Below are positions 6,202 to 7,685 of a DNA stretch of 7,685 nt, piece by piece. The stretch lies in NCBI GenBank assembly GCA_021818645.1, contig JAKATS010000401.1:1-7685 (forward strand). The letters are read 5' to 3'. The first letter of the stretch is position 1; each line of letters begins with the position of its first letter. The DNA is from Acidobacteriota bacterium. GTDB lineage: Bacteria > Acidobacteriota > Terriglobia > Terriglobales > SCQP01. Position numbers and translations under genes: made by a program. Below the pieces are notes generated by a model, which did not search any database, was not told the origin of the DNA, and saw nothing but the letters and a program-made list of their open reading frames with translations.

Positions 6202-7419
6202 ATGCGCCGCCAATCTCCAACCAGTTTCGCCGTCGTGGATCTCGGCACTGCGTCCAATAAAGTGCTGGTCACCGCGCTCAGCCAGGGACGGCTGCGCTAT
6301 CGCGCGCATGCCGTGCAGCCCTCCGCCGGATTGAAAAAAGGGCTGGTCTTGAATGTAGCCACCGCGGCTGAAGCCCTGCGCCAGTTGATCGCGCAAGTGG
6401 AGGCCTCGAGCGGCCAGGCGATTGAAAAAATTGTGTTGAGTATTACCGGCAGCCACATCCGCGGCGTGGTGCGCCAGGCGGGCATGACCCTGCATTCCCG
6501 TTCGCGCGATATCACCGCCGATGATGTCCGCCGGGTGCTTGATCTGGCCCAGAATCAGCCCTGGCCCGAGGATTATTCGCTGCTCCATGTCGAGCAGCAG
6601 GAATTCGCCCTCGACCGTCAGGCCGGGGTGCATCAGTCCCCCATCGGCATGTCGGCCGGCCGCCTGGAAGCTCGGGTTTTTCACATTGGCGCCGGCGCCG
6701 GCGCCATGCAGAACCGGGTCACCACCGCGAATCATGCCGGCCTCGCGGTAGCCGAACTGGTATATACCCCGTTAGCCGCGGCCGAGGCCTGTTTGCGCCA
6801 TGAGGAGCGGGAAATGGGCGTGGCGCTGGTGGATATCGGCGCCGGCTGCACCAGCCTGATCATCTATGCGCATCAGGCGCCCCAGCATGTCGGCGTCATT
6901 CCCATCGGCGGAGATCACTTTACCAACGATCTGGCCATCAGCTTTCATACCCCGCCGGCCGATGCCGAACGCATCAAGCGCGCCTTCGGCGTGGTGGATG
7001 AAGCCTCCGCCGGCGGCCGCACCCAGATTGAATTCCCCGGCGTGGGCAAACATGCGCAATCCACACTTTCGCATCGCGACCTCTGCGAATGCCTGCGATC
7101 CCGCGCCGCGGAATTGCTGCGGCTGCTGGAAAACGAACTGGAAAAAAGCGGCTGGCGCCACCATCTCGGCGCCGGCATCGTGCTGACCGGCGGGGGAGCC
7201 CGGCTGGGCGGATTGCTCGAGTTGGCCCAGGCCGGCCTGCGGTTGCCGGTGCGGCTGGGCATTCCGGCCTTGATCGAAGGCGCGCCCGACGAATTGGCGG
7301 CGCCGGAATTCGCATTCTTAACCGGAGCCACTTTTCGCTCCCACAGCTTTCATGTCCGCCAGCCCGCTCCGCCCAGCCGCTGGCAGCGGTTCTTGCAGAA
7401 ACTCGACTCCCTGGATTAG
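6202..7419 (+). CDS. ftsA: Cell division protein FtsA (actin-like FtsZ membrane tether)
   Basis: Actin-family ATPase that anchors FtsZ filaments to the inner membrane and recruits later divisome proteins. The 405 residues show phosphate-1 'DLGTASNK' at 13-20, an SHS2/1C domain at about 84-165 ('SPIGMSAGRLEARVFHI'), phosphate-2 'DIGAGCTSLIIY' at 211-222, 'PIGGDHFTNDLA' at 234-245 and the adenosine motif 'GIVLTGGGARLGG' at 325-337. The C-terminal 'SRWQRFLQKLDSLD' (392-405), with alternating basic and hydrophobic residues, is the expected amphipathic membrane-targeting helix. Cys216 occupies a position usually held by Thr or Ser. An unusual GAGAGA tract lies at 163-168. ATG 6202 is one nt after the ftsQ stop and has no Shine-Dalgarno of its own, so translation is probably coupled to ftsQ. 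After the stop there is a 191-nt gap. Confidence 0.96.
   Translation: MRRQSPTSFAVVDLGTASNKVLVTALSQGRLRYRAHAVQPSAGLKKGLVLNVATAAEALRQLIAQVEASSGQAIEKIVLSITGSHIRGVVRQAGMTLHSRSRDITADDVRRVLDLAQNQPWPEDYSLLHVEQQEFALDRQAGVHQSPIGMSAGRLEARVFHIGAGAGAMQNRVTTANHAGLAVAELVYTPLAAAEACLRHEEREMGVALVDIGAGCTSLIIYAHQAPQHVGVIPIGGDHFTNDLAISFHTPPADAERIKRAFGVVDEASAGGRTQIEFPGVGKHAQSTLSHRDLCECLRSRAAELLRLLENELEKSGWRHHLGAGIVLTGGGARLGGLLELAQAGLRLPVRLGIPALIEGAPDELAAPEFAFLTGATFRSHSFHVRQPAPPSRWQRFLQKLDSLD
6688..6705 (+). repeat. (GGCGCC)3 perfect tandem repeat inside ftsA
   Basis: Three perfect copies of the palindromic hexamer GGCGCC encode GAGAGA at FtsA residues 163-168, just after the SHS2/1C segment and before 'MQNRVTTANHAG'. 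Other FtsA proteins usually have polar residues in this turn. The repeat resembles the Gly-Ala repeats at 101-169 in the TolC-like gene, so both may reflect slippage in GC-rich DNA. Confidence 0.55.
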
Positions 7420-7554
7420 CTTTCCGCCCTGCGCCCCGCCCGATTGGCCAAGCGTTTGAAATGCATGTAGTTAGACCGGCTGGCGCGGGCTTTTTCCCGT
7501 CCTCCGTTCGCCCGAATCTCATAACCTCTGAAGGTGGAATTCCCGCCGTTTAAT

Positions 7555-7572
7555 GCAGGGCGATTGCCCTGC
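7555..7572 (+). promoter_or_regulatory. Perfect hairpin upstream of the gene after ftsA
   Basis: GCAGGGC (7555-7561) and GCCCTGC (7566-7572) form a perfect 7-bp stem with a GATT tetraloop, 38 nt before the next start codon. No T-tract follows, so it is not a standard terminator. It could be an mRNA-processing or stability element, or an attenuator, separating ftsA from downstream expression. It begins one nt after the TAA of a 30-codon frame (ATG 7461), which may be coincidental. Confidence 0.4.
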
Positions 7573-7599
7573 TCCCGCGCCGGGTTCAGGCTGGAATGG

Positions 7600-7605
7600 A
7601 AGGAG
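7600..7605 (+). promoter_or_regulatory. Strong Shine-Dalgarno AAGGAG
   Basis: AAGGAG, within GGAAGGAG at 7598-7605, lies 5 nt before ATG 7611 and is the best match to the anti-Shine-Dalgarno in the window. The upstream cluster genes have weak or no such site. It fixes the start of the last gene and suggests that gene is translated independently and strongly, as would suit an abundant protein such as FtsZ. Confidence 0.75.
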
Positions 7606-7610
7606 ACTCT

Positions 7611-7685
7611 ATGCAACGCCCGATCAAGTACCTGGAGTTGGGATTGACCAAGGCCGCCGGCCTGGCCTTCAACACCATTCAGCTG
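7611..7685 (+). CDS. 5' end of an unidentified gene (ftsZ position)
   Basis: Only 25 codons are visible, open to the window edge, and the protein begins MQRPIKYLELGLTKAAGL. The start is well supported by AAGGAG 5 nt upstream. In dcw clusters ftsZ normally follows ftsA, so ftsZ is the synteny-based expectation. However, FtsZ proteins usually have an acidic N-terminal tail leading within 10-20 residues to a 'IKVIGVGG'-type strand and glycine loop, and none of that is visible. The segment looks like a short amphipathic helix with several Leu and Ala. It could be an FtsZ with an unusual N-terminal extension or a different gene placed between ftsA and ftsZ. I do not recognise it. Confidence 0.6.
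   Translation, partial: MQRPIKYLELGLTKAAGLAFNTIQL

Noticed and set aside
5322..6272. 316-codon minus-strand frame opposite ftsQ
   Set aside because: Antisense shadow of a clear FtsQ, with no domain features.
6004..6735. 243-codon minus-strand frame opposite ftsQ/ftsA
   Set aside because: Shadow frame; the plus-strand FtsQ and FtsA motifs settle the coding strand.
7444..7471. TTGGCC - 16 nt - TGTAGT as a promoter before the last gene
   Set aside because: Each hexamer matches only four of six consensus positions, which is expected by chance in a gap of this size.
7461..7553. 30-codon frame beginning ATGCATGTAG between ftsA and the last gene
   Set aside because: No ribosome site and no recognisable peptide; mentioned only for its position before the hairpin.
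1..7685. CRISPR arrays, tRNA or rRNA genes, intact insertion sequences, defence or toxin-antitoxin systems
   Set aside because: None seen: no spaced repeats of suitable length, no transposase frame, and no tRNA or rRNA-like sequence recognised by eye.

Overview
The window is a GC-rich bacterial segment in which every recognised gene lies on the plus strand. The best taxonomic guess is Acidobacteriota. The TolC-like protein at the left edge has the glycine/alanine-rich linker followed by an 'SLDPIF' block, which I associate with the expanded TolC-like families of that phylum. The compact murG-murC-ftsQ-ftsA order fits as well. This is inference from protein style; there is no rRNA in the window to confirm it.

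Layout. Positions 1-1656 hold most of a TolC-family outer-membrane efflux protein whose 5' end lies outside the window. After a 75-nt gap comes a Nudix hydrolase of the ADP-ribose pyrophosphatase type (1732-2283). A 267-nt intergenic stretch follows (2284-2550). It is visibly more AT-rich than the genes and carries a triple GGTTCC repeat, an inverted repeat, a strong A-flanked/T-flanked hairpin that looks like a transcription terminator, and -10-like hexamers just before murG. From 2551 to 7419 runs a tight division and cell-wall (dcw) cluster: murG, murC, ftsQ and ftsA, with gaps of 24, 14 and 1 nt. A 191-nt gap with a perfect 7-bp hairpin and the best Shine-Dalgarno sequence in the window leads into the first 25 codons of another gene. 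By synteny this should be ftsZ, but those 25 residues do not look like FtsZ.

How the genes work together. MurG completes lipid II on the inner face of the membrane, and MurC adds the first amino acid (L-Ala) to UDP-MurNAc in the cytoplasm. FtsQ is the single-pass divisome scaffold, and FtsA is the actin-like protein that tethers FtsZ to the membrane. Their near-abutting arrangement implies one transcript that couples precursor supply to septum assembly. The TolC-like and Nudix genes upstream are functionally unrelated and are probably separated from the cluster by the terminator-like hairpin.

Overall this is mostly ordinary, well-known biology. I found no convincing new system. The points worth a second look are the structured junction in front of murG, the cluster break there (ftsW/murD-type genes replaced by TolC/Nudix), the absence of murB and ddl between murC and ftsQ, and the unexpected gene start after ftsA.
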